A DNA stretch of 64,000 bases from Macrolepiota albuminosa (taxonomy: Eukaryota; Basidiomycota; Agaricomycetes; Agaricales; Agaricaceae): assembly GCA_027475525.1 (NCBI GenBank), contig JAMWFC010000049.1:373297-437296 (forward strand), written 5' to 3'. The notes beneath the pieces were generated by a model, which saw only the letters and a program-made list of their open reading frames with translations, did not search any database and was not told the DNA's origin. Positions 35,597 through 47,334 of this stretch are shown one piece after another. The position numbers and the translations under genes are program-made. Position 1 is the first letter of the stretch; every line of letters starts with the position of its first letter.

Positions 35597-36300
35597 TTTG
35601 ACGTCAAAGGGTGGTTATTCGAGGAGGGAGGTAGGATGTACTGGGGGATGAGGAGAAAATGAAAGATTGGCGATAATCTCCAAGTAATACCCGGCCACTG
35701 ATCCATTACACGTGATTCGACGCGACGTCGCGAAAATCACAGCACCGGAAGCCAGTTGGCGCATGCATAATTTCCCGACCCCTCCCGAAGGTCACGACCC
35801 TTGAAGTTCTCTCCAATCTTCGAAATAGCCAGTTGGCGCATGCATAATTTCCCGACCCCTCCCGAAGGTCACGACCCTTGAAGTTCTCTCCAATCTTCGA
35901 AATAATTCCCAGTGACCGTAACTCTTTGATTGAGGCGAAGTGACCAAACGACACGGGTAAAAAGACAAACGAACGAACGAATTCAGAACACCCTTGACGT
36001 TCTTTCTGACTTCCAAACACTTCTCGGTGACCGTCCTCATTGTTATTACCATAACAAACCCTTTGACTGACGCAAAGTGACTAAACAACACGGTGAAGAC
36101 AGACGAACGCACGAACGCATTAGCAACACCCTTGAGAAGTTGTTTTAAACTTCCAAATACTTCCCGATGACCGTCCTCATTGTCATAACCATGTCTCATG
36201 TCCATCCCTCTGATTAACGAGAAGTGACCAAACGACACGGTCATAAGACGAACGAACGAACGCAGAGCGCAGCAACCCAGGATGACTCTAAACCCTAATA
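35597..36300. repeat. Degenerate tandem repeat, about 140-bp unit, three copies
   Basis: From about 35905 a unit recurs at about 36028 and 36167. It is built around GTGACCGTCCTCATTG, GCGAAGTGACCAAACGACAC and the motif ACGAACGAACGAA, ending CACCCTTGA..TT..ACTTCC. Copies differ at many sites and in length, so this is old and unlike the exact 77-bp copies. The 77-bp duplication at 35751/35828 lies just before it. No coding sense is evident in either strand. Confidence 0.7.
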
Positions 36301-37976
36301 TGATATGACGTGAGCCAAACAAAAAACGAGGCATCTTCAATTAACTAGCGAATGTTCCAAATACGAGCTTCTCCATGGATGCCCAAGCTTTTGGACCATC
36401 CAACAAGAAACATCACTACGACCCTGATAAATGGAAACCACGAACGGTCGTCGTGGTCCCCATGCCGTGCTCTATGAAATCACCTCGTGCTACATAAATC
36501 CAAAGGGCTACGATACCGCGGTATGTCCGAACTATCCATGACCTTGAACATAGGGTTCATCGGCAGCACATCCTCCCTGAGAATCACGTATATGTCATTC
36601 TGTCCGAACTATCCATGACCTTGAACATAGGGTTCATCGGCAGCACATCCTCCCTGAGAATCACGTATATGTCATTCTTCGTTTCGTCATGAACGTAATA
36701 TGTATGTATGCAAGTATGTACATATATATAGCACTAGTCTAGTAGTAGGCCCTAGGGCCTGTGGACCCCCTGGTGCGCCGCACCTCGACGAATACGGTTA
36801 TGGGCAAAACCCGCCATCGTTCCAACCCAGCTCGAATCAATTTCCCGATTTAAAAAAACTGCTTAAAAACACCCAAGGCACACAGAGGCACACCACGAGA
36901 TAAAAATAGCTCACGGGCGCGACGTTACCTTGCAGGGGGATGTTTACGCTCAGGGGGGCAGGGGAGGGCAGGGGACCCAAAACCCAAAAGCAAGGTCCGA
37001 TGAAAATCAAAACCATACTCGATCTGGGTCTGATTTGATTATCCATGGTCGCCTATTTTGAGGGTTTACTATACCATCCCACCCAGCTGAATTATACCAA
37101 AAATCGAATGCTTGAAACGACTCCTACAAATGACAAACGTGAACCACACCACGGGGTCCAACCGTCCAACGTCCACCCTCCGCCGGTAATGTCGCCACTT
37201 AGACACCTCCCGCGGCAACGACAAAAATATCCATCCATCCATCCATCCCGGCCACACAGCCCGATAGTCCGAGCTGACAACAAGACCCTCACTCACGGAG
37301 AAGAGACATCACATCACATCCATCCCGGCCACACAGCCCGATAGTCCGAGCTGACAACAAGACCCTCACTCACGGAGAAGAGACATCACATCACAACACG
37401 CACACCTACCCACCCCCAAATCCAATTCCCACATTCGTACTCCAAAAAACAACAAAAACTCATTCCATCAATCCATCAAGCAAAGGACCCTTGACATCTC
37501 CAACCCCCAAAATCCAACTTCCGAACGTCAATGACGTCGAGGGTGGGGTTGAGGGGTGAGTGGGGTGAGAGGAGGTCACAGCGGTTCCAGGGTACCATGA
37601 CACCTCGTGCACAAAGTTATCCCAGAAGGGGACATCCCAATCCCAAACAACCGGCGCCGGCTTGAGGCTGCGCCAGATAAACGAAACATTTTGTATGTAC
37701 AATATGGGTACGCAGCATGTATGAGAGGTCGCGATCAGGATCAGCGGGCCGACGACTCCACCGAGTCCGCTAGTATGGGTATGGCTATGTATGCATGTAT
37801 GTAACGTACGTACGTACTCGCGTGCGCGGTGCGCGTTATCTCCATACCTCGCTCCAGGCCGGGACGACACGGGCGGGGATGGAATGTATGTATGGAACAA
37901 AGAACAAGAAACAAAGAACGAAGAACAAAAGACAAAAGAACAAAGAGAAGAAAAAAAAAGAGTATCGGAGTATCGG

Positions 37977-38712
37977 ATAAAACTCAGCATTCAAGCTCAA
38001 GTTTCACAAAAAGACCCGCAAAAAAGAAAAAAGAAAACCCGAAATTTAAATTTGAAACCCAAACCACAGAAACCGTCCGTCCGCCCGCAAGCATGGGCCT
38101 CACCATGCCATGACGCAAACACAAATACATACAAATACGACTATTGTCTGTCCCCCGTCGCTACGTAACGTACGCACAGCTACCCCGGCTCCATACAAAT
38201 TACAAAAACACCCAACCACAGGGGGGGCGGACGGAGGTGGGGTGCGGCCGTCCACGACAACAGAATAGAAATGCACACATACATACAATACATAGGAACA
38301 AGGACCACATTCAAGCGTAGTTAGGGGGGTGTGTGGGTAGAAAGGGGTTTGAATTCGTTAAAGCTCAGTGTTCAAGCTCAAGTTTCACAAAAAGACCCGC
38401 ACCGCAAAAAAGAAGAGAGAAAAGACAAGAAAACCCGAAATTTGAAACCCAAACCGTCCGTCCGCAAGCATGGGTACCTCACCATACTACAAATACAAAT
38501 ACATACAAATACGACTATCCGTCGCTACTACGCACAGCTACCCCGGCTCCACCCAAATTCCAAATACACCCAACCACAGCGGGTGCGGCCGTCCACGACA
38601 ACAGAATAGAAATACACACACATACAATACCGTGACATAGGAACAAGGACCACATTCAAGGCGTACGTAGTTAGGCGGTGGTGTGGTGTGTGTGTGGTGT
38701 GCGGGTAGGTAG
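37977..38712. repeat. Imperfect tandem duplication of about 370 bp
   Basis: 37977-38340 and 38355-38712 align through most of their length: CATTCAAGCTCAAGTTTCAC against GTTCAAGCTCAAGTTTCAC, then AAACCGTCCGTCCGC, AGCATGGG, CAGCTACCCCGGCTCCA, GCGGCCGTCCACGACAACAG and AGGAACAAGGACCACATTCA in the same order, with scattered indels and substitutions. Confidence 0.8.
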
Positions 38713-39271
38713 GAAGGGGTTATGTGGATAAACTCGAATTCGTCCGGGTTACCAATGACGCCATTAAAATACATACATATATTGATCCCCATGGCGAACG
38801 CATCAAACTTGAAGCAAATCACCCAATCACCCAATCACCAAAAATCAAATTCTCAATCAATACAATCCGCCCAATCCATCAATCCATCAATCAATCTTCA
38901 CAAATCATCAGACCAAGCCATGCATGGGATGGCATGGGATGAGATACACGGGATGCCCTGTCCCCCTGCCGCTCACGTCGGGGCAACCCAGCGACAGCGA
39001 CCCCCAAGTGACCCAGGTAATGTGTAAAAAATCGTCCCTGGCCAATGGATATGGATAATAGATAATAATATGGATGGACAGGATGATAAGTATGTAGATA
39101 AACGCGGAAGAATGTTCCACGGGTACCGGTACCATGGGCACGTTAACAACTCAACATAACATAGATCTTCCCCACCCCCCCCCCCCACCGGTCCCGCTTC
39201 CCGGTTTACCCCCAAAAAATTAAAAAAAAAAACGTCAAACGTTACTTTTTTCCTATCGAAATGCTGCTATA

Positions 39272-39330
39272 GTAATAGTAATAATAATAATAATAATAAT
39301 AATGATAATAATAATAATAATAAATCGGTT
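39272..39330. repeat. TAA/AAT trinucleotide microsatellite
   Basis: About 18 near-perfect AAT units interrupted by GTA and GAT variants. Likely length-variable. Confidence 0.9.
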
Positions 39331-40515
39331 GTTCGGTCGGGAGCTCGGAGGGAACGAGGCTGCAGGGAGGGTAGGAAAGATCGACGGGTACAGTACGTAT
39401 CATATCATATCGTACACATACATACGTACGTACGGAGATTACATATGGTGGGTGTGTGGTGTGTATGCACGGCTCGGCTGACACGTTAGTGCGTTGCGTT
39501 GCGTTGGGGTTGGGGTGGGTATGGTGGGTATGGGGTGGGGAACAAGTCATCAACGGAGAACATTCTGATTTTGAATGAAATTACATATGTAGTAGGAATC
39601 AACGTTCCAACCATCAACACAAGTCATCAACGGAGAACATTCTGATTTTGAATGAAATTACATATGTAGTAGGAATCAACGTTCCAACCATCAACAACAA
39701 CAACAACATGCACGATGTATCATTAGATCGCAGCGTAAACACCTCATCTTCCGGAAGCCCTAGCCGTAGCCGTAGCCGTCGCCGTAGGCGAAGGGGGGTG
39801 TGGTGTGGTGTGGTCGGGGGGTCTAATCGATTACGGCACGGCACAATCCGGCACGACACGGCACAATGGCATAACGGGACGGCACGAGGGGTGTGGTCTG
39901 ACGAGAGCTGCGCTTCAAGGTTGTCAGCCGCAACAACGGGGGATCTTCATCCAAACAATCCCAATTGCAAAAGCTTGCTTGAGGAAACCCTCAGATTCAG
40001 ACTCTATTTACTTTCGGGCATTGAAGTTGGAATGGGGGCTGTGTGCCGGTGACGACGAAGGACCGGGTTCTACATACATAGTTAATTAGAGTTTTACCAA
40101 ATAAACCGGCGAGAGTCCGAGGGATATCCGCCGTAAGTATCGTGCGTAAAATATCGAAGAAAAATAAACAATTCGCATCCATGGGAACGGCAACGGGAAC
40201 GATAACAGGAAGTTGGCGCACACACACACTCACGCAGAGATAAGGTTAGGTTGTTCAAGACTAACATCTCTTCCTCCCAAACGAAAAGATTAAATAACCC
40301 AATGACCAAGAGTAGACATAAAAAACAAAGAGATCTACGTGTGGTGATGATGGTGGCGGTTATACAAACTCGTGCTTGGAACAGGGGGGTAGGAGATCAT
40401 GAGCGTACGTAATAAGAGTCGCAGCAAACGAATAGACGAATGGTAAAATAAGAATGAGCGTCTAAGGTACGAGAACTGAGCGACGAAGGGGGTAGGGTGA
40501 GGACACGTATCGCGA

Positions 40516-41214
40516 CTAGAAACCGCCAAGGCAGCCGTCGTCTTCTACGTCAAACGACGCCTGAAGGGCACGTGCGAGGGCAGGGACGCGTTTTTTAGTC
40601 GGACTGCGGAGGGTGGGACAATCTGATATCCGGTCTGGAGTGCGGGAGGGGTCGTGCTTGCGTTCTCTGCGACGCCTGGGTTTGGGGACGGGGGGGTCGT
40701 CGTCGTCGTCGTCGTCGCAGGGAAAGGTAGAGCGGGAAGAGGGGGGAGAGGGTGGATGGGGGAGAAAAGCAAGGGCGGTGGGGGAGATAGGGCTGACTGC
40801 GTATGGGTCTGGGTTGAATGCATAAGGGACGACTAGGGGGAAACGCGAGTGGGCCGGGGGACTGGAAAAGGCATCGGACTCGTCTGATTCGGAGGAGAGA
40901 TCGGGTATAAGGGAGGGCATGGGACGGACAGCGTCTAGCTGGCGTTGATTGAGTGCGCGTGGATGGATGCCGCGGCTGGTGTGGTAGCGCGAGGCGGGGT
41001 CGTCGAGGGTGTATGTGCGGCCCGGGCAGCCGCGCTCGGGGAGGGCACACGAGTTGGGCGAGACCTGGATGGGGGAGCGGTCATAGGCGGCAGAGGAGTA
41101 TGCGACAAAGGTGTGGGTGGTGAGGGAGGACGACGGCGGGAAGTGGACTGCGAGATTGGATGTGCCCGGGGAGCAGCCGCGGGAGGCAGGCTGCTTGAGA
41201 ATGGACTTGTGCAT
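40516..41214 (-). CDS. Conserved Agaricomycete protein with N-terminal SILK motif
   Basis: 232 residues, single exon, start at MHKSILKQPASRG. I recognise the N-terminus as that of an uncharacterised protein found across mushroom genomes: KSILKQPASRGCSPG, NLAVHFPPSSSLTTHTF, AYDRSPIQVSPNSCALPERG, CPGRTYTLDD, then IPDLSSESDESDAF. The rest is Pro/Ser-rich with an Asp run (seven Asp, coded by a GTC-type microsatellite at about 40699) followed by basic PKPRRRRERKHD. SILK plus a downstream VxF (VHF) is the linear-motif pair used by several protein phosphatase-1 regulators. That role is inference only. Open sequence extends upstream to 41325 but the first Met in the conserved block is at 41214. Confidence 0.75.
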   Translation of the reverse strand: MHKSILKQPASRGCSPGTSNLAVHFPPSSSLTTHTFVAYSSAAYDRSPIQVSPNSCALPERGCPGRTYTLDDPASRYHTSRGIHPRALNQRQLDAVRPMPSLIPDLSSESDESDAFSSPPAHSRFPLVVPYAFNPDPYAVSPISPTALAFLPHPPSPPSSRSTFPCDDDDDDDPPVPKPRRRRERKHDPSRTPDRISDCPTLRSPTKKRVPALARALQASFDVEDDGCLGGF

Positions 41215-44061
41215 GAGTCGAGTGTGTGCTGGCGATAACCAGCAGTCAGCAATACAACGCCATGGCAGTCGCAGGCAGAGGTTCGTTATAAAAGATGGCC
41301 ATCGTATTCTTTCTTTTTTTTCCACGGCCGGCCTTTCTTCTCGGATCGACTTGGCTCGCTTGGCTCACGGCCAGCGTTTCCCAAATCGGGTTTTTTTTCC
41401 ACGGCCGGCCTTTCTTCTCGGATCGACTTGGCTCGCTTGGCTCACGGCCAGCGTTTCCCAAATCGGGCCCGCCTGGCGTAAATCCCGCACCACTCCAGTG
41501 GCGCATCCGCATGCTCGGCACTCTTCTGGCCCCCACGCTCTTTCACTCTCAGTCTTCTCACATCATAACATAAACATTTAATATCCAATCTATCCTCACC
41601 CTGCATCACTCCATCTACTCACATCTCAGATGTCTCACATCATAACATAAACATTTAATATCCAATCTATCCTCACCCTGCATCACTCCATCTACTCACA
41701 TCTCAGATGCAAATCAAATCCCGTCCCTGAACAAAGTGACCAACAGCCTATCTATGTACTAGGTTACATGTCATTTGTGGGACTTGTCAACAAAGCCGCC
41801 GGGAAAAAACCCATGCGAGGATAACCTGTGCTTTGCTTTGTTTCCGCTACAGCCGGATACCAGTGCCGTACCGTGCAGTGCAAGAAAACTAGGACAAAAT
41901 TTACCAGCGTCCATCACTGACTCAAAAATATCGTATCCACATTACACACCAAAAAACGCCACCAGATCCCCAAAAGAATAAAAAGTTGTGTACGTATGTA
42001 CGCTGGGGTATAAACAAAACGTTCAACCAGCTCCATGGGGGTCCAAAACCACACGCGCGTGACCTAGTACGTATGTACGCTGGGGTATAAACAAAACGTT
42101 CAACCAGCTCCATGGGGGTCCAAAACCACACGCGCGTGACCTAGCAACAGCTGGGTCGAAACCCCCGCCTCGCCGGCACGAAACCCCGGTTGGTCCGTGC
42201 GAGGGGTTACATAACCCTCTAAGCAACTGCCAATGTCCAACGAACGCCCTTGGCTGCCTGCCGAGAGCCTTCCTTCCTTACCGTTACATAACCCTCTAAG
42301 CAACTGCCAATGTCCAACGAACGCCCTTGGCTGCCTGCCGAGAGCCTTCCTTCCTTACCCACGCACGCACGCAGTTACTCAGCTCAGTGGGGGTCACGAG
42401 AATCCCACCGAAAACGAAAGCGCTTGGCAAGTCATCAGGAATCAATCACTTCTAACCAATCAATCTGTCTGCTATTTTGACTTTTCCTTTCCCTTTCGTT
42501 CTTGGGGCTCTTCGTGGGGAGGAAGTGAGGACCTTGGCAAAGGACTCCCTCGCTGGCTCGCTGCCCGGCTGGCCGGCAGTGTGACAGAGAAGCCCCCAGG
42601 GCGGGTGTAGTGCCATCTTCGACAGACATGGAAAACGGACAAACACATTAATATTTCTCTGATTACTCGGCTGGACCAACGGGGTTGGGGGGTTGGGGCG
42701 GTAGGGGTGTAGGGGGGCTTTGAACCACGTACATACACACACAAGTAGCACAACCTTCCACAGATGATACATAGATAGATAGATGATTATAGGATGATCA
42801 TGACGTAGACCGGTGTTCTATCAGTAGACTTCCTTCCTTCCTTCCTTCGCCTTCAAGAGGGCTGGCTTGCCAAGCGCGCCGCACGTCGCACGTCCACGGA
42901 ACAACGAGCTGCAGCCTCAGCCTTCGCCTTCAAGAGGGCTGGCTTGCCAAGCGCGCCGCACGTCGCACGTCCACGGAACAACGAGCTGCAGCCTCAGCGT
43001 AGCGTAGGACCCAAGGACAAGACAAGAACAAGGACAAGGGACAAGGACATACAAGGACCTATAAAGAAACCCCCAAGACGGATGCCAGCACAGCAAGCAC
43101 AAGACGACAGATCCGTGGAGCCGAGCAAAAGTGGCAGTGGTTGCAAGGCGAGTATAGTATACTACCCACCCACCCATACATGGTAGAGGCGACTTCCCAA
43201 ACACCGCAAAGACAAACAACTCAAGTACAAGTCAAAAGCCCTCCTCCCTCCTCTTCCACCCTGCTCCTGCCCGCCCGCCGAGGAGATCCATATCCATATC
43301 AATATCCATATCCCGACCCAAACTCAAAATCTTTCGCTCGCAGTTACAGTTGCTTAGCATGCATGCATGCAAAAATCAAAGACAAGAGTTTGGGAGGGAG
43401 CACGGAGCAAAAGTCCCCTGCTTGGCATGGGGGGGGGGTTAAGTTATCGTTATCTCAGGAAGGTTCTTGGACCAAGCAAGTACAAGTATAGTACCAGAAA
43501 GAAAGATCGCGGGCCTCGGTGGCTGGGCTTGCCTTGCCCCTCCCTCCTTCAGCCGCTCCTAGGGATCCGCAAGTCACTGCGTGCCGCGGGCCTCGGTGGC
43601 TGGGCTTGCCTTGCCCCTCCCTCCTTCAGCCGCTCCTAGGGATCCGCAAGTCACTGCGTGCTACTTACTGCGTGCTTCGGCTATCTTCCATGCCAAGCTA
43701 TCCATTCCTTACCCAAAATCTAGAACGTCGCATCTCCAATCCAATCTATGTGTGCAAGGCAAGGAAGTTAAAAGTGGCTTGTTTCCAGCCAAGACAATAT
43801 GTCAGATAGGGAAAGCCTAGTCGCGAGCTTTATGTCAACACTTGTTCCATGCATGTATTGTAGGTTGCCTCGATATGAAAGAGCAAAAGTTCAAGTCGCT
43901 GCGCATTTATGTCAACACTTGTTCCATGCATGTATTGTAGGTTGCCTCGATATGAAAGAGCAAAAGTTCAAGTCGCTGCGCAAGTTGTCAAGTCAAGAAT
44001 CGTGAACCAGTACGTCAGCGTCACAAAAAATCAAAAATTCAGAACGCTTCTATTCTTTTAT
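41215..44061. other. Long upstream region, no gene seen
   Basis: 2.8 kb between the SILK-motif gene start and tRNA-Gly. CT-rich and repeat-rich, with 77-bp duplications at 41314, 41556, 41990, 42206, 42844, 43508 and 43829, and a CTTC run near 42829-42847. Open frames here are short and without domains. Confidence 0.5.
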
Positions 44062-44144
44062 TACACTGAAGGGGAATCGAACCCCTGCCGCTTGCTACAC
44101 ACGAAAGTGGAAGGCAAGCATGATAACCACTTCACCATCAGTGT
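44062..44144 (-). tRNA. tRNA-Gly (anticodon TCC) with intron
   Basis: On the minus strand the acceptor ACACTGA pairs with TCAGTGT plus A. The D-arm has GTGAAGTGGTTATCAT. The anticodon stem CTTGC/GCAAG encloses CTTCCA, giving TCC, with a roughly 11-nt intron (CTTTCGTGTGT). The T-arm has GGGGTTCGATTCCCC. The 5' part is repeated in a 77-bp copy (44118-44194, 44195-44271). Confidence 0.9.
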
Positions 44145-44322
44145 TGATATCCACACTCTTCGAATTCGCATGTCATCTATCACCCCGGACCGGGGCATGA
44201 TAACCACTTCACCATCAGTGTTGATATCCACACTCTTCGAATTCGCATGTCATCTATCACCCCGGACCGGGTTCTGTGCGTACTCTCAGGACTCAAGATG
44301 CAAGCTCCCATCGCCCATCGCC

Positions 44323-45488
44323 ATGACACGCACCCTCCGGCATCCGTAGTCCAGACCTGCAGCGCCCGTTTCTCCATCCCAGACACCCTCGCAAAGCTCG
44401 AGCAACTCACCCGCCTCGCTCGTGATCGCGACCACTCCCAGCTCTGCGTCTTCCCAGAAGCGTTGTACGTCGTATACATCTCCCTTCGTACCGCCTAACC
44501 TCCCCGCTGACGCCTGAGCGTACCCGTACCGTCGCAGCATCGGTGGGTACCCCAAGTTCTCCACGTTCGGCACATCCGTGGGCACGCGCGCTGATGCTGG
44601 CCGCGATGAGTTTGCACGATACTACGCGGGGGCCATCGAGGTGCCCTCGTTCGCCCTCACGCGCATCGAGGAGATCAGCAGAGAGACGGGGGTTTTCCTG
44701 GTCGTGGGTATCATCGAGCGGGATATGGGAACGTTGTATTGTACAGTCGTGTTCGTGGACCCGGAAAAGGGGTATGTGGGTAAACACCGGAAGCTCGTGC
44801 CCACGGCGATGGAGAGGATAGTCTGGGGCCAGGGAGACGGAACGACGCTGCCCGTGCTGCAGAAGAAGTTTGTCGCTGGAGACAGAGAAGTGGATACGAG
44901 GATGTCGGCAACGATATGTTGGTAAGTTCCAACCAACTTGTGGTTTATCCATACACCCTTTGACCGCTGAGCCAGGGAGAATTATATGCCACTGCGTACG
45001 GTCCATGTCTTGTCTCGTGTGATACCACTTCTCAAGTCCTTCGACCCTAGTTCGGACGTATTACTATAGTTTTGGAACTGAGCTATACTGCGTCGCCACT
45101 GTCGATGATCGTCCAGAATGGCAAAACACGATGCACCACATCGCCCTTGAAGGCGGGTGCTTCGTCCTTGCAGCCTGCCAATACGCAGAGGTCTGTCTCT
45201 TCGAGTCTACCCACCAACCCAAGCCCTAAACATAACCGTCAGGCAAAAGATTTCCCAGACGAGCATTTCTTCCTCACAAACGCAGGAAATGGTAGCCTCC
45301 CGGAGCCCAACAAAGTAATGCTCAACGGAGGAAGCGTCATCATCAGTCCCCTGGGTAAGATCCTTGCAGGCCCCCTGCGTAATGCGGAGGGTGTATTGAC
45401 CGCTGAACTCGCCTTGGATGATGTCGCGCGTAAAAAGTTTGATTTAGACGTCGTCGGTCATTACGCCAGAAACGATGGTCGGTGGTAA
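44323..45488 (+). CDS. Nitrilase
   Basis: Carbon-nitrogen hydrolase superfamily; splits nitriles to acids and ammonia. Five exons: 44323-44464, 44538-44921, 44976-44995 (20 nt), 45051-45190, 45243-45488, phases consistent. The catalytic triad is complete: Glu in CVFPEAFIGGYPKF, Lys in VGKHRKLVPTAMER, Cys in TICWENYMPLLRTYYYSFG. Then WQNTMHHIALEGGCFVLAA, AKDFPDEHFFL, GGSVIISPLGKILAGP and DVVGHYARNDGRW. At the start, MTRTLR joins SVVQTCSARFS only if one G is restored at 44339-44340 (CCGGCA to CCGGGCA); otherwise a longer in-frame start at 44247 would be needed, inside the tRNA-derived duplication. It sits 178 bp from tRNA-Gly. Natural substrate unknown. Confidence 0.9.
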
Positions 45489-45782
45489 TGATTCTCTTTT
45501 GATGTGTTTGAAGCTCACGTAATCATAAGTATTCAAGCTACGCCAGAAACGATGGTCGGTGGTAATGATTCTCTTTTGATGTGTTTGAAGCTCACGTAAT
45601 CATAAGTATTCAAGCTGACTGCGAATGCGCCACAAGCTTGATAGCCTGCTGTATGAGTATATATGTATGTAAATCGAGTCCCCAAATTGTACTTTCATCG
45701 GAATACGAGGGTTTGTCAACAGTAAGAAACTCGTCCATCTCATCAAGGTCCTTGCCACATGACACTTGAATGAACATCTCTT

Positions 45783-47334
45783 TTACTCAAAAGATGCACC
45801 ATGCCCCAACTTAACATAATAATTCTGCACAGCAAGGTTCTTCACCTTGAACAGTCCCTCCGCGTTCTTATCAGCGATCCGGGTCTGTTGACGATCATGC
45901 ACGTTCTTAACACGCGCTCGTACGTATTCTAGATTAACGATTCAATAGACAGACACACTCGTCAATCAGCGAGTAGATCCTCCTTACCAGCAGCAGTAAC
46001 CGGAACTTCCTGCGGATCGAGGTCCGCTGCCGTCAGGAGGCCCTCACGCATCAGCACAGGACTCGGTACGGGAACCATGGGTACGCTGTCTCCTGGGCGA
46101 ACAAAGTAAAAGAGACCTAGACGTTCAAGGTGCGCCTGATCCGCAGGCGGGCGGACAACTCGGTGAACGGCGCTCTTGATATATCCCTATCAAAGAACAC
46201 AATTGACTTGATCTGAGTATATATACCAGAATATTTTCTTTTCATACCTTGGTGAGGAAAGAGAGTGTGTCGGCGGCGTTACAGATGATTCCGCCTTGGA
46301 CGTGTTTGACCCATTTCCATTCGTTGTCTGGTGTGCGAACTTGGAGACTGTGAAGTGGTTGTTGGGAAGAAGACTTGTGAGGGAACAAATTCGGAAAGCG
46401 TACGCAGCGACGCGTTGTGAGAAGAGCAGGGTAAGGGAACCAAAATCTGTATGGCCAGCAATCCACTGCTCACCGATCCTGTCGTCCTCTTCATGCGAAC
46501 GTGGGTGGTAAATCATCTACCAGAACCATACCTTGTAGAGAAGATTAAATCTTTTACATTATGACGCCTACGTAGCGGAGGTGGTCCTCTGAAGGAGAGT
46601 CGTAATCATGTTGTTCAACAAAGTAATTGTCAGGAAGCTCAAGGATAATCGCAAACAGAATGAGGAGCTTGCGAATCACATTGCTCCACACTTTCCGATG
46701 GAACGTCGCGATTTCGGTTTCGAATTGGTTCACGAAATCGTGCCTTGGTACATAAGCATAATGCGGGATGTATTTTGGGATATTAAGCTATGAGATATGA
46801 ATGGGGGCACGAAATCGTGCCTTGGTACATAAGCATAATGCGGGATGTATTTTGGGATATTAAGCTATGAGATATGAATGGGGGTGATGTGTATATTTAT
46901 AAACCAGGGTCGTACCACTTCCATATTCTCCTTTACGTCCGTGTTTCCTATGAAGCGTGTTGGTTCACGATATCCAAAGTTGCTGCAGAGCAAACAAGAG
47001 TTTATCAACTTCCCACTAGCCCCACCCCCTTAACTTACTTTCCAACGGTAAAATCACATACAACTTTCCTCTTCTCCTCGAGAGGCTGCTTGAAAAAAGT
47101 ATTGCCGATGGCGAGCTGCTGATCAACTTCCTCCTCCTTAAGACCATGACCAGTAACGACCCAGAAGCCCCACTTTGTAAGAGCATTATTCAACTCCTGG
47201 GCAAGCTGTACCTTGCCACCAGGAGCGTCGAACTTGGACAAGTCAATGACAGCCAAAGGAGCCCAATCCAGGGCAACAGACGTCTCGCTTGGGCGCGCGA
47301 AGTATTCAAGTGAGGGTTTCGTGAGAGCAGGCAT
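45783..47334 (-). CDS. 2-oxoglutarate/Fe(II)-dependent oxygenase, isopenicillin-N-synthase-like
   Basis: N-terminal DIOX_N part: MPALTKPSLEYFARPSE, LAVIDLSKFDAPGGKVQLAQ, WGFWVVTGHGLKEEEVDQQL. A middle exon reads FVNQFETEIATFHRKVWSNV and LELPDNYFVEQHDYDSP. The catalytic jelly-roll shows the HxD pair in AGHTDFGSLTLLFSQ and the distal His plus 2OG-binding Arg in KSAVHRVVRPP, so the iron site is complete. The C-terminus is YYVKLGHGASFE. Several 50-60 nt introns. A 77-bp duplication (46731-46807, 46808-46884) falls across an exon/intron boundary. Such enzymes hydroxylate or desaturate small molecules; the substrate cannot be told and no biosynthetic core gene is adjacent. Confidence 0.85.

Larger units (their letters stand above)
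36301..40515. other. Gene-poor, microsatellite-rich region
   Basis: About 4.2 kb with many short repeats (TACG and ATCC runs, a TAA run, A-rich purine tracts) and no credible exon chain on either strand. 77-bp duplications at 36524, 37242 and 39542. It may be long untranslated or regulatory DNA for the SILK-motif gene whose 3' end borders it. Confidence 0.5.

Noticed and set aside
35792..36340. 182-codon minus-strand frame with repeated segments
   Set aside because: Its repetition follows from the underlying 140-bp minisatellite and the 77-bp copy; no codon-level conservation is visible.
37600..38700. CRISPR-like array because of regularly spaced repeats
   Set aside because: The organism is a fungus, the repeats are microsatellites and one imperfect 370-bp duplication, and no uniform repeat-spacer pattern exists.
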